Assembly: GCF_005048225.1 (NCBI RefSeq)
Contig: NZ_SUNI01000013.1
Coordinates: 1-64,000, forward strand
Origin: Paracoccus gahaiensis
GTDB taxonomy: Bacteria; Pseudomonadota; Alphaproteobacteria; Rhodobacterales; Rhodobacteraceae
DNA length: 64,000 nucleotides
Reading direction: 5' to 3'
The first letter of the stretch is position 1; the number at the start of each line of letters is the position of its first letter. Shown here piece by piece: positions 25,802-33,700 of this stretch. The notes beneath the pieces were generated by a model. The model saw only the letters and a program-made list of their open reading frames with translations. It was not told the DNA's origin and searched no databases. The translations under genes were made by a program, and so were the position numbers.

Positions 25802-27280
25802 TCAGACCGCCCGGCGCCAGCCTGGCGACGCGGCGGCGTCGCCGGTCAGCGTGAAGCGGCTGACCAGCCCTGCCAGGGCCTGCGCCTCGGTGTTCAGAAG
25901 GGCGCTGGTCGCGCTGGCCTCCTCGACCATGGCGGCGTTCTTCTGGGTGACCTCGTCCAGATAGCTGACGGCGCTGTTGATCTCGGTGATGCTCAGCGCC
26001 TGACGCTGCGCGGTTGCGGACATCTCGGTAACGATCGTCTCGATGTCCTGAAAGACCGAGACGATCCGGGCGAGGGTCGTGTCGGTCTCGGTCACCAGCT
26101 TGACGCCTTGGGCCGTCTGTTCGACGCTGCGGTCGATCAGTTGCCGGATGGTGCGGACCGCATCCGCCGAACGCTGCGCCAGGGCCCGGACCTCGGCCGC
26201 GACCACGGCAAAGCCGCGACCGGCCTCTCCGGCGCGGGCGGCCTCGACCCCGGCATTCAGGGCCAGCAGGCTGGTCTGGAAGGCGATCTCGCTGATGACG
26301 CCGATGATCTGGCCCATCTCGCTGGCACTGGCCGAGACCTCGGCCATGGCGGCGCGGGTCTGGTCCATGACCCGGCTGCCCTGGGTCGCCACCTGCCGTG
26401 CATGTCCGGCCATCTCTTCGGCGGCACGGCTGCGCGCGGCCGATTCGCGGACCGAGGCGGTCATCTCGTTCAGGGCCGCGGCGGTCTGTTCCAGGCTGGC
26501 GGCCTGCTGTTCGGTGCGCCGGGCCATGTCGTTGGAGGCGTCCGAGATCCGGCCCGTGCCGGTGCTGATCAGCTGCGCCGAACGGCGCACCGAGCCCATG
26601 AGCCCGTCCAGGCTGCCCACCGTCTCGTTGAAGCGGGTGCGTTCGGACAGGGTCGCCTCGAGCCGGGTCGTCAGGTCGCCCTCGGCGATCTGCCCTAGGG
26701 CGCCCGAGAGCAGGTCGAAGGACCGGTGCTGGGCATCCTCGACCTCGCGCCGTCGCCCGTCGATCTGTTCCAGATAGGTCGAGATCGACAGGTCGATGTC
26801 CAGCAGCGCCGCGCGCATGACCGCCGACAGGTCCGCCGCCAGATGCCCGCGGGCCGATCCGGTCAGGACCCGGCGATCGGTGACCAGATCGCGGATGATA
26901 TGGTCCAGGACCAGCCCGTAGCCGCCGATATACCAGCGCGGCTCCAGCCCGATCCGGGCATGGACGGCGCCGATGCGGCGGACCGCAAGGGCATAGTCGT
27001 CGCCGAATTCGGCCGTGACGATCCGGGCCCAGTGCTGCTGCTGGCTGGACCGGGCTTTCAGGCGGTGGGGTTCGCTGCCGAAATGCCGGTTGAGGTCGGG
27101 CATCCGGGCGATGATCTGGTAGAATTCTTCCAAGGCAGAGGCGACGCTGGATTGCACGCGCGGTGCCATCATCCGCAGGCGGCCCTGATCCCCGGCATCC
27201 AGTTTCAGGAACTTCAGCCGCTCCTCGAGATGGACGGAGGATGCACCCTTCGAGTTGGTCACGATCGAATCCCTTTGCAT
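25802..27280 (-). CDS. Globin-coupled methyl-accepting chemotaxis protein (HemAT-like)
   Basis: A 492-residue soluble chemoreceptor without membrane helices. The N-terminal protoglobin domain (about 15-175) has the haem-ligand segment [20 protein letters not shown] with proximal H107, so it probably senses oxygen or another haem ligand. A HAMP-like linker ([19 protein letters not shown]) leads to a long coiled-coil signalling domain with the hairpin tip [21 protein letters not shown] and adaptation-type Gln/Glu pairs. Two starts are possible: the ATG at 27280 without a clear ribosome-binding site, or a GTG at 27262 preceded by AAAGGGA. No che genes are nearby. Confidence 0.9.
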   Translation of the reverse strand: MQRDSIVTNSKGASSVHLEERLKFLKLDAGDQGRLRMMAPRVQSSVASALEEFYQIIARMPDLNRHFGSEPHRLKARSSQQQHWARIVTAEFGDDYALAVRRIGAVHARIGLEPRWYIGGYGLVLDHIIRDLVTDRRVLTGSARGHLAADLSAVMRAALLDIDLSISTYLEQIDGRRREVEDAQHRSFDLLSGALGQIAEGDLTTRLEATLSERTRFNETVGSLDGLMGSVRRSAQLISTGTGRISDASNDMARRTEQQAASLEQTAAALNEMTASVRESAARSRAAEEMAGHARQVATQGSRVMDQTRAAMAEVSASASEMGQIIGVISEIAFQTSLLALNAGVEAARAGEAGRGFAVVAAEVRALAQRSADAVRTIRQLIDRSVEQTAQGVKLVTETDTTLARIVSVFQDIETIVTEMSATAQRQALSITEINSAVSYLDEVTQKNAAMVEEASATSALLNTEAQALAGLVSRFTLTGDAAASPGWRRAV

Positions 27281-27380
27281 GAGTCAGGCCGGTGGCGCCC
27301 TGTCTAGCAAAGGGAAGTTAAGAATCTCTCAAGCGGCCCGGGGCCTTGTCGGCCATGGCAGGGTGCATCCGCCGAAACGC

Positions 27381-27409
27381 AAAAGGGGCCCCTTCTGCAA
27401 GGCGGCCCC
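27381..27409 (-). terminator. Rho-independent terminator downstream of phoB
   Basis: On the minus strand GGGGCC-G-CCTT (27409-27399 region of the 5-prime arm) pairs with AAGG-GGCCCC across a four-base GCAG loop with one bulged G, and is followed by TTTT at 27384-27381. It lies about 20 bases after the phoB stop and ends the pst-pho block. Confidence 0.85.
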
Positions 27410-27429
27410 GTCGGTCAGGCCTGTCCGGG

Positions 27430-28119
27430 TCACCCCAGGGCATATCCCACGCCGCGGACGGTGCGCAGGGGATCCTCGCCGCCGTTCTTCATCAGCGCCT
27501 TGCGCAGGCGGCCGACATGCACGTCGATGGTGCGCGTGTCGACATAGATGTCGCGGCCCCAAACCCGGTCCAGCAACTGCTCGCGCGTCCAGACGCGGCC
27601 CGGCTTTTCCATCAGCGTGGACAGAAGCCGGAACTCGGTCGGGCCCAGATGCAGGGTCTGGCCGGCGCGAAAGACGCGATGCTCGGCGGCGTCCAGGATG
27701 ATGTCGGCAAACGACAGGCGTTCGCCCATCGTCGCGGGGCGGGTGCGGCGCAGCTGGGTGCGCAGCCGGGCCAGCAGTTCCACCACCGAATAGGGTTTGA
27801 CGACGTAATCATCGGCCCCGGTTTCCAGCCCCCGCACGCGGTCGACCTCTTCGCTGCGCGCCGACAGCATGATGATGGGGATGTTGCGGGTCGAGGGATC
27901 GGCCTTGACCTGACGGCAGACCTCGATCCCCGAGACCTTGGGCAGCATCCAGTCCAGCACGATCAGGTCGGGCTGTTCCTCGGCCACCAGCAGCAGCGCA
28001 TCCTCGCCATTGTCGGCCATCACCACGTCGAAGCCCTCGGCCTCGAGGTTGTAATGCAGAACCTCGCGCTGCGCGCCCTCGTCCTCGACGACCAGAACGC
28101 AGGGAGCCTGACGCGCCAT
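27430..28119 (-). CDS. phoB: Phosphate regulon response regulator PhoB
   Basis: A 229-residue OmpR/PhoB-family regulator. The receiver domain has the acidic pocket (VEDE), phospho-acceptor D56 in VLDWMLP, and the conserved Ser/Thr and Lys (LSARSE, VVKPYS). The DNA-binding winged helix covers about 130-229 with LGPTEFRLLSTLMEKPGRVWTREQLLDRVWG and the DVHVGRLRKAL recognition region. It lies three bases downstream of phoU in the pst-phoU-phoB order common in Alphaproteobacteria. Phosphorylated PhoB should bind the Pho box upstream of pstS and so control its own transcription. The cognate kinase PhoR is not in the window. Confidence 0.95.
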   Translation of the reverse strand: MARQAPCVLVVEDEGAQREVLHYNLEAEGFDVVMADNGEDALLLVAEEQPDLIVLDWMLPKVSGIEVCRQVKADPSTRNIPIIMLSARSEEVDRVRGLETGADDYVVKPYSVVELLARLRTQLRRTRPATMGERLSFADIILDAAEHRVFRAGQTLHLGPTEFRLLSTLMEKPGRVWTREQLLDRVWGRDIYVDTRTIDVHVGRLRKALMKNGGEDPLRTVRGVGYALG

Positions 28120-28122
28120 CGA

Positions 28123-28842
28123 TCACATCCCTCCGGCAGGGGCGGTCACCGGCACGCTGTTGCTTTTGGGGCGGGCCTCATCCGGCAGCTCTCCGGTGAC
28201 CAGATAGATGACCTGCTCGGCGATCGAGGTGGCATGGTCGCCCATGCGCTCCACGTTCTTGGCGATGAAATGGAGGTGCATGCAGGGGGTGATGTTGCGC
28301 GGGTCCTCCATCATGTGGGTCAGGAACTCGCGGAACAGCGCGTTGTACATCTGGTCCACCTCCAGGTCGCGCTGGCGCACGTCATGGGCCAGTTCGGCGT
28401 CGCGGCGGATATAGCTGTCCAGCGCGTCCTGCAGCATCTTGTTCACGGCCTGGCTCATCCGGCGCAGGGCGATGCCCGCACCCTCGATCTGCGGCATCTG
28501 GGCCAGGACCTCGGTGCGCTTGGCCATGTTCTTGGCATAGTCGCCGACCCGCTCCAGCGAGGCCGAGATCTTGATCACCGCCAGCACCATGCGCAGGTCG
28601 GTCGCGGTGGGTGCGCGCAGGGCGATCAGGCGCGCGGCATCCTCGTTGATCTGGACCTCCATCAGGTCGATGGCCTTGTCCCGACGGCGCACGTCGTCGG
28701 CCAGATCCTCGTCGCGCGTGTCGAGGGCAGAGGAGGCGTCCGTGATCGCGGCCTCGACCATGCCGCCCATCTTGACCACCATCGCCTGGATCGTCTCCAG
28801 GTCGCGGTCGAAGGCCGAAGAGATATGCTTGTCGCGGTTCAT
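28123..28842 (-). CDS. phoU: Phosphate transport regulator PhoU
   Basis: A 239-residue all-helical protein with the two PhoU repeats: each has an E/D-x3-D metal-binding pattern (for example DDVRRRDKAIDLMEVQINEDA and HDVRQRDLEVDQMYNALFREF) and the ERVGDYAKNMA / ERMGDHATSIAEQV motifs. PhoU couples the Pst transporter to PhoR-PhoB signalling and damps phosphate uptake. It sits between pstB and phoB as expected. Confidence 0.95.
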   Translation of the reverse strand: MNRDKHISSAFDRDLETIQAMVVKMGGMVEAAITDASSALDTRDEDLADDVRRRDKAIDLMEVQINEDAARLIALRAPTATDLRMVLAVIKISASLERVGDYAKNMAKRTEVLAQMPQIEGAGIALRRMSQAVNKMLQDALDSYIRRDAELAHDVRQRDLEVDQMYNALFREFLTHMMEDPRNITPCMHLHFIAKNVERMGDHATSIAEQVIYLVTGELPDEARPKSNSVPVTAPAGGM

Positions 28843-28877
28843 CGTGAAGTCCTTTCAGAACCCTGCAGGGCGTGACG

Positions 28878-29675
28878 TCAGCCGATCCGGCCCGAGATAT
28901 AGGCTTCGGTCCGGCTGTCCTGCGGCCGGGTGAAGATGTCGTCGGTGTCCCCGTATTCGACCAGGTTGCCCAGGTGGAAGAAGGCGGTCTTCTGGCTGAC
29001 CCGGGCGGCCTGCTGCATCGAGTGCGTCACGATCACCACCGAGAACTGGCTGCGCAGCTGTTCGATCAGCTCCTCGACCTGGCTGGTGGCGATGGGATCC
29101 AGCGCCGAGCAGGGCTCGTCCATCAGCAGCACCTCGGGCGCGGTGGCCACGGCGCGGGCGATGCACAGGCGCTGCTGCTGTCCGCCCGACAGGCCGGTGC
29201 CCGATTCCTGCAGGCGGTCCTTGACCTCGGTCCACAGGGCGGCGCCGCGCAGGGCGGTCTCGACGATCTCGTCCATCTCGGCCTTGTTGCGGGCCAGACC
29301 GTGGATCTTGGGGCCATAGGCCACATTGTCGTAGATCGACTTGGGGAAGGGGTTGGGCTTCTGAAACACCATGCCGACCTTGGCGCGCAGCTGCACCGGA
29401 TCGACGCCGCGATCATAGATGTTGCTGCCGTCCATCATGATCTCGCCCTCGACGCGGGCGCTGTCGATGGTGTCGTTCATGCGGTTGATGCAGCGCAGGA
29501 AGGTCGATTTCCCGCAGCCCGAGGGGCCGATGAAGGCCGTCACGGTCTTGTCCTGGATCTCGACGTTCAGATCCTTGATGGCCTGTTTCGTGCCATAGAA
29601 GACCTGCACGTTGCGGGCCGAGATCTTGGTGTGCAGCTGATCCACGTTCATCTCCGGTCGGGTCGTGTCATACAT
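28878..29675 (-). CDS. pstB: Phosphate ABC transporter ATP-binding protein PstB
   Basis: A 265-residue ATPase with intact Walker A (GPSGCGKST), Q-loop, the signature [14 protein letters not shown], Walker B ([13 protein letters not shown]) and switch His (IVTHSMQQA). The sequence [21 protein letters not shown] and the ending AYISGRIG are characteristic of PstB. It drives the PstCA membrane pair and is encoded 24 bases after pstA. Confidence 0.96.
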   Translation of the reverse strand: MYDTTRPEMNVDQLHTKISARNVQVFYGTKQAIKDLNVEIQDKTVTAFIGPSGCGKSTFLRCINRMNDTIDSARVEGEIMMDGSNIYDRGVDPVQLRAKVGMVFQKPNPFPKSIYDNVAYGPKIHGLARNKAEMDEIVETALRGAALWTEVKDRLQESGTGLSGGQQQRLCIARAVATAPEVLLMDEPCSALDPIATSQVEELIEQLRSQFSVVIVTHSMQQAARVSQKTAFFHLGNLVEYGDTDDIFTRPQDSRTEAYISGRIG

Positions 29676-29699
29676 GAGTGTTGCTCCTGAGGGGCCGGA

Positions 29700-30995
29700 T
29701 TACCAGCGACGCTCGAACTTGTTGCGCAGGAAGATGGCGATGGCGTTCATCAGCACCAGAAAGCCCAGAAGCACGAGGATCGCCGCCGAGGTGCGGGCCA
29801 CGAAGCCGCGCTCCGGGCTGTCGGCCCAGATGAAGATCTGCGTGGGCAGCGCGGTCGAGGCGTCGAAGGGCGATCCGGGGGCCGCGGTGACGAAGGCGTT
29901 CATGCCGATCAGCAGCAGCGGCGCGGTCTCGCCCAGGGCCTGGGCCAGGCCGATGATCGTGCCGGTCAGGATGCCGGGCATGGCCAGCGGCAGGACATGG
30001 CCGAAGACCACCTGCTGCTTGGAGGCGCCGACCCCCATCGCCGCCTCGCGGATCGAGGGCGGCACCGCCTTCAGCGCCGCGCGGGTGGCGATGATGATCG
30101 TGGGCAGGGTCATCAGCGCCAGCACCAGACCGCCCACGAAGGGTGCCGAGCGCTGCATGCCGAACCAGTTCAGGAACACCGCCAGACCCAGCAGGCCGAA
30201 GACGACCGAGGGCACTGCGGCGAGGTTGTTGATGTTCACCTCGATCACGTCGCTGATCTTGTTCTTGGGCGCGAATTCCTCGAGATAGATCGCCGCGCCG
30301 ATTCCCAGGGGGAACGAGATCACGAAGCAGACGAGCAATGCGTAGAAGGACCCGATGATGGCGCCCCGCAGGCCCGCCAGTTCCGGAAAGCGGCTGTCGG
30401 CATTGGTGAGCAGGGCCCAGTTCGCCGGCAGGGTGATGCGGCCCTCGGCCTCCAGCTGGCGGAAGGCGCGGATCTCCTCGTCGCTCAGGCGGCGGGTGGC
30501 TTCGGCGCTGCCCTCGTCGACATTGCCCTTGTTCAGCTGGTCATAGGTGTCCGAGGTCGGCACGCGGATCTCGACCGTCTGGCCGATCAGCTCGGGATCG
30601 GCCACCACCCGGTCGCGCAGCACGAATTGCGCGGCGTTGGACAGGATGCCCGACAGGGCGCGCATCTGGTCGGGGGCGGCATCGGGGAAGGTCGCCTGCA
30701 TCGCCTCGCCGATCACGCCGCGATAATTGCCGGCTGCCGGGTCGGCCGCATCCACCATTTCGGCCGAGATCGGCACGTCCAGCGTCACATGGGTCTGGCG
30801 GAAGGCCTGCGCCCCGCCCGAGATCAGCGTCCACAGCAGGATGCCCAGCATCAGGAAGGCCAGCGACAGGGCGGCAAGGCCCAGGAGCTTGAGGCCCGTC
30901 TCCTTGCGGTGGCGCTTGGCCAGCCGGCCCTTGAACGCCTCGGAGGCCCATTGCTGCCCGCCGGATTTGGTGCCGTCATTCGGAAAATCGGTCAT
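29700..30995 (-). CDS. pstA: Phosphate ABC transporter permease PstA
   Basis: About 431 residues, much longer than the roughly 300 of the enterobacterial protein. An N-terminal membrane anchor (LGLAALSLAFLMLGILLWTLI) and a periplasmic insertion of about 140 residues precede the usual six-helix permease core with its EAA-type loop (SIREAAMGVGASKQQVVFGHVLPLAMPGI). This long form is common in Alphaproteobacteria. The ATG at 30995 has GAGG six bases upstream; an in-frame TTG inside that box at 31007 was rejected. The gap to pstC is eight bases. Confidence 0.93.
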   Translation of the reverse strand: MTDFPNDGTKSGGQQWASEAFKGRLAKRHRKETGLKLLGLAALSLAFLMLGILLWTLISGGAQAFRQTHVTLDVPISAEMVDAADPAAGNYRGVIGEAMQATFPDAAPDQMRALSGILSNAAQFVLRDRVVADPELIGQTVEIRVPTSDTYDQLNKGNVDEGSAEATRRLSDEEIRAFRQLEAEGRITLPANWALLTNADSRFPELAGLRGAIIGSFYALLVCFVISFPLGIGAAIYLEEFAPKNKISDVIEVNINNLAAVPSVVFGLLGLAVFLNWFGMQRSAPFVGGLVLALMTLPTIIIATRAALKAVPPSIREAAMGVGASKQQVVFGHVLPLAMPGILTGTIIGLAQALGETAPLLLIGMNAFVTAAPGSPFDASTALPTQIFIWADSPERGFVARTSAAILVLLGFLVLMNAIAIFLRNKFERRW

Positions 30996-31003
30996 CTGGC
31001 GCC

Positions 31004-32374
31004 TCAATCGTACTGTTCGCGGTACTTGCGCACGATGCGCAGCGCGAGGATGTTGATGAACAGGGTGACGATGAACAGCATCAGACCCAGGGCAAAGGCC
31101 GCCAGCGTCTTGGGGCTGTCAAAGGCCGTGTCGCCGATCAGCAGCGTCACGATCTGCACGGTGATGGTGGTCACGCTGTCCAGCGGGTTGATGTTCATGG
31201 TCGCGATCAGGCCGGCGGCCATCACCACGATCATCGTCTCGCCGATGGCGCGGCTGACGGCCAGCAGGACGCCGCCCATGATGCCGGGGATGGCGGCGGG
31301 GAACAGCACGTTCAGCACCGTCTCGGACCGGGTGGCGCCAAGGGCGATGGCGCCGTCACGCAGGGATCGCGGCACCGCCGACAGCGCATCGTCCGCGAAG
31401 GACGAGATGAACGGGATCAGCATGATCCCCATGACCCCGCCCGCGGCCAGCGCGGTGTTGGGGGCCACCGGGATGCCCAGGGCCGCGCCCCAGGCCCGCA
31501 GTGCGGGCGCCACGGTCAGGATCGCGAAGAAGCCGTAGACCACGGTCGGGATGCCGGCCAGCAGTTCCAGGATCGGCTTGGCAACCGCACGAAAGCTGCG
31601 GCTGGCGAATTCGTTCAGATAGATCGCCGACATCAGGCCGACCGGGACCGCGATGAAGATCGCCACGAAGGTGATGACCAGCGTTCCCAGAAAGACCGGG
31701 ATGACCCCGAAGGCGCCTTCGGCGGCGACCTGGTCGGCGCGGATCGGGATCTGCGGCTCCCAACGGGTGCCGAACAGGAAGTCGGTCAGCGGCACCATCT
31801 GGAAGAAGCGGACGGATTCGAAGACCAGCGAGAAGACGATGCCGATGGTCACGAAGACCGCGATCAGCGAGCAGGTGATCATCAGGCCCATGACGATCCG
31901 CTCGGCCGCCTGGCGGGCGCGGAAATCGGCGGCGACCTGACGGCGCGAGGTGTAGAGAAGGGCTGCCGACAGGGCGGCGACCACCAGAACCAGCAGCCAG
32001 CCGGACGCGGCGTGCAGGCTGTTCATGCGCTCGGCGGCCTCAAGCTTCCATGGTTCGGGCTCGCCGAAGATGCGGCCTCCGGCGATCGACTGGATCTCGG
32101 TCAGGATCAGCTGCGGATTGACGGCGTCGGTGACGACCCCGTCGGGCAGGCCGGACATGGTCAGCGCATTGATGGCCGAGCCCTGCAGCATGATCCACAG
32201 GACCGTGACGACGAAGGCCGGCACCAGCACCAGCAGCAGGGCGTAAAGCCCGTGGAACATGCCAAGCGAATGCAGGCGCTGTCCGCCGTCGCGCAGCGCA
32301 AGGGCCGCCCGTCGGTTCATCACGTATCCTGCCAGCGACGCGCTGAGCAGCAGTGCAAAGGCCAGACCTGTCAT
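31004..32374 (-). CDS. pstC: Phosphate ABC transporter permease PstC
   Basis: A 456-residue inner-membrane permease, again the long alphaproteobacterial form: extra N-terminal helices and a periplasmic segment (about 60-140) precede the core. The core has RWEPQIPIRADQ, FGVIPVFLGTLVITFVAIFIAVPVGLMSAIYL and the EAA loop SLRDGAIALGATRSETVLNVLFPAAIPGI. It pairs with PstA to form the phosphate channel. A strong hairpin separates it from pstS, which is probably expressed at a higher level. Confidence 0.93.
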   Translation of the reverse strand: MTGLAFALLLSASLAGYVMNRRAALALRDGGQRLHSLGMFHGLYALLLVLVPAFVVTVLWIMLQGSAINALTMSGLPDGVVTDAVNPQLILTEIQSIAGGRIFGEPEPWKLEAAERMNSLHAASGWLLVLVVAALSAALLYTSRRQVAADFRARQAAERIVMGLMITCSLIAVFVTIGIVFSLVFESVRFFQMVPLTDFLFGTRWEPQIPIRADQVAAEGAFGVIPVFLGTLVITFVAIFIAVPVGLMSAIYLNEFASRSFRAVAKPILELLAGIPTVVYGFFAILTVAPALRAWGAALGIPVAPNTALAAGGVMGIMLIPFISSFADDALSAVPRSLRDGAIALGATRSETVLNVLFPAAIPGIMGGVLLAVSRAIGETMIVVMAAGLIATMNINPLDSVTTITVQIVTLLIGDTAFDSPKTLAAFALGLMLFIVTLFINILALRIVRKYREQYD

Positions 32375-32395
32375 GGCACCCTCTTGATCATAAAC

Positions 32396-32422
32396 GGCCC
32401 GCCCCGCGGCGCGGGACGGGCC
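32396..32422 (-). promoter_or_regulatory. Intercistronic hairpin between pstS and pstC
   Basis: GGCCCG (32396-32401) pairs with CGGGCC (32417-32422), and inside it CCCGC pairs with GCGGG around a three-base loop, giving an 11-pair stem with single-base bulges. No T-tract follows on the minus strand. Such hairpins after a binding-protein gene usually stabilise its mRNA or cause partial termination, keeping PstS in excess over PstCAB. Confidence 0.55.
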
Positions 32423-32436
32423 AGATGTCAGTCACA

Positions 32437-33492
32437 TCACTCGGCGGCGGCGAAGTCGCCCTCGCCCGAGGTCACGCGCGCCTGCAGTTCGGCACGCTCG
32501 TCTTCGGGCAGCGTCACCAGGCCACGCTCGGACAGGTAGCCGCCATCGCCCAGGGCGTTGTCCGACATGTACTCTTCCACGAATTCCTGCAGGTTCGGGA
32601 TCACGCCGCGATGCGCGTCCTTGACGTAGAAATACAGCGGGCGCGACAGCGGATAGTCACCCGAGGCGATGGTCGCCAGCTCGATCTCGACGCCGTCCAG
32701 CGGCACGCCGACCAGCGTGTCGGTGTTCTCGTAGAGGAACGAATAGCCAAAGATGCCAAGCGCATTCGGGTCGGTGTTCAGGCGCTGCACGATCAGGTTG
32801 TCGTTCTCGCCGGATTCGATGAACGGACCGTCGGTGCGCATGCGCGAGCAGTTCTCTTCGATCCAGTCCTCGTTGCCCGAAGCTTCGGACAGCTCCATCG
32901 CGGCTTCGTTTTCCTCGCAACCGGCATGCATGGCCAGTTCGACGAAGGCGTCGCGGGTGCCCGAGGTCGGCGGCGGGCCAAGCACCGTGATGGCGACGTC
33001 GGGCAGCGAGTCGTCGATTTCCGACCAGTTGCTGTAGGGGTTGGCGACCAGTTCGCCGTCCTGCGGAACTTCGGCGGCCAGAGCCAGATAGACCTGCTCC
33101 AGCGTCAGGCCCCAATCGGCCTCGCTGTTGCGGGCGACGGCCATGGCCAGACCGTCATAGCCGATCAGCGCCTCGGTGATGTCGGTGACGCCGTTCTGCG
33201 TGCACAGCTCGAACTCCGACATGGTCATGGCGCGCGAGGCGCCGGTCAGGTCGGGGGTCTGCTCGCCCACGCCCGAGCAGAAGATCTGCATGCCGCCGCC
33301 GGTGCCGGTCGATTCAACGATCGGAGCGGGCGCGCCGGTCTGGTTCGAGAATTCTTCGGCCACGGCCTGGGTATAGGGGAACACGGTCGACGAGCCGACG
33401 ATGCGGATCTGGTCGCGCGATTGGGCGAAGGCGCCGGATGCGGACAGCGCGATCACGGACAGCGCGGTGGCGGTAAGGCCGAGGGTTTTCAT
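32437..33492 (-). CDS. pstS: Periplasmic phosphate-binding protein PstS
   Basis: A 351-residue periplasmic receptor with a Sec signal peptide (GLTATALSVIALSASGAFA). Phosphate-contacting segments are recognisable: RIVGSSTVFPYTQAVAEEF, ESTGTGGGMQIFC, TGASRAMTMSEF and PPPTSGTRDAFVELAM. It is of the longer alphaproteobacterial PstS type with extra cysteines. AGGAG precedes the ATG and a Pho box lies about 70 bases upstream. It is the first gene of the pstSCAB-phoUB transcript. Confidence 0.95.
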   Translation of the reverse strand: MKTLGLTATALSVIALSASGAFAQSRDQIRIVGSSTVFPYTQAVAEEFSNQTGAPAPIVESTGTGGGMQIFCSGVGEQTPDLTGASRAMTMSEFELCTQNGVTDITEALIGYDGLAMAVARNSEADWGLTLEQVYLALAAEVPQDGELVANPYSNWSEIDDSLPDVAITVLGPPPTSGTRDAFVELAMHAGCEENEAAMELSEASGNEDWIEENCSRMRTDGPFIESGENDNLIVQRLNTDPNALGIFGYSFLYENTDTLVGVPLDGVEIELATIASGDYPLSRPLYFYVKDAHRGVIPNLQEFVEEYMSDNALGDGGYLSERGLVTLPEDERAELQARVTSGEGDFAAAE

Positions 33493-33547
33493 GGACGTCT
33501 CCTGTGGAGTTGTTCGGTGACTGCGGGCTTACAGCGGTTTTGTAACG

Positions 33548-33581
33548 TCCATACCCGATTCATGTGACTGTTTTGCGACAA
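33548..33581 (-). promoter_or_regulatory. Pho box and promoter of pstS
   Basis: Read on the minus strand, TTGTCGC-AAAA-CAGTCAC (33581-33564) matches the two 7-base repeats with 4-base spacer of PhoB sites (consensus near CTGTCAT-N4-CTGTCAC). Ten bases on, TATGGA (33553-33548) is a fair -10 element, the arrangement expected where PhoB replaces a -35 box. Confidence 0.75.
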
Positions 33582-33700
33582 CCGACCATGGGGGCGATTG
33601 CCCGGAAGGGCCCGCCGCCGGGCTTGCCGCCGCCGGTCCAAGGCCGCAAGGATCGGGCATCCGGGGAATCCTTCCGGCCGGCACAGGGGACACGCGCAGA

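Noticed and set aside
25306..25854. Small open frames in the gene-poor stretch before the chemoreceptor
   Set aside because: Several overlapping frames are open on both strands, all Arg/Gly/Pro-rich, none with a ribosome-binding site or family resemblance.
33529..33545. TTACA-N7-TGTAA inverted repeat in the pstS leader
   Set aside because: Five-base arms are too short to separate from chance, and the Pho box just upstream already explains regulation.
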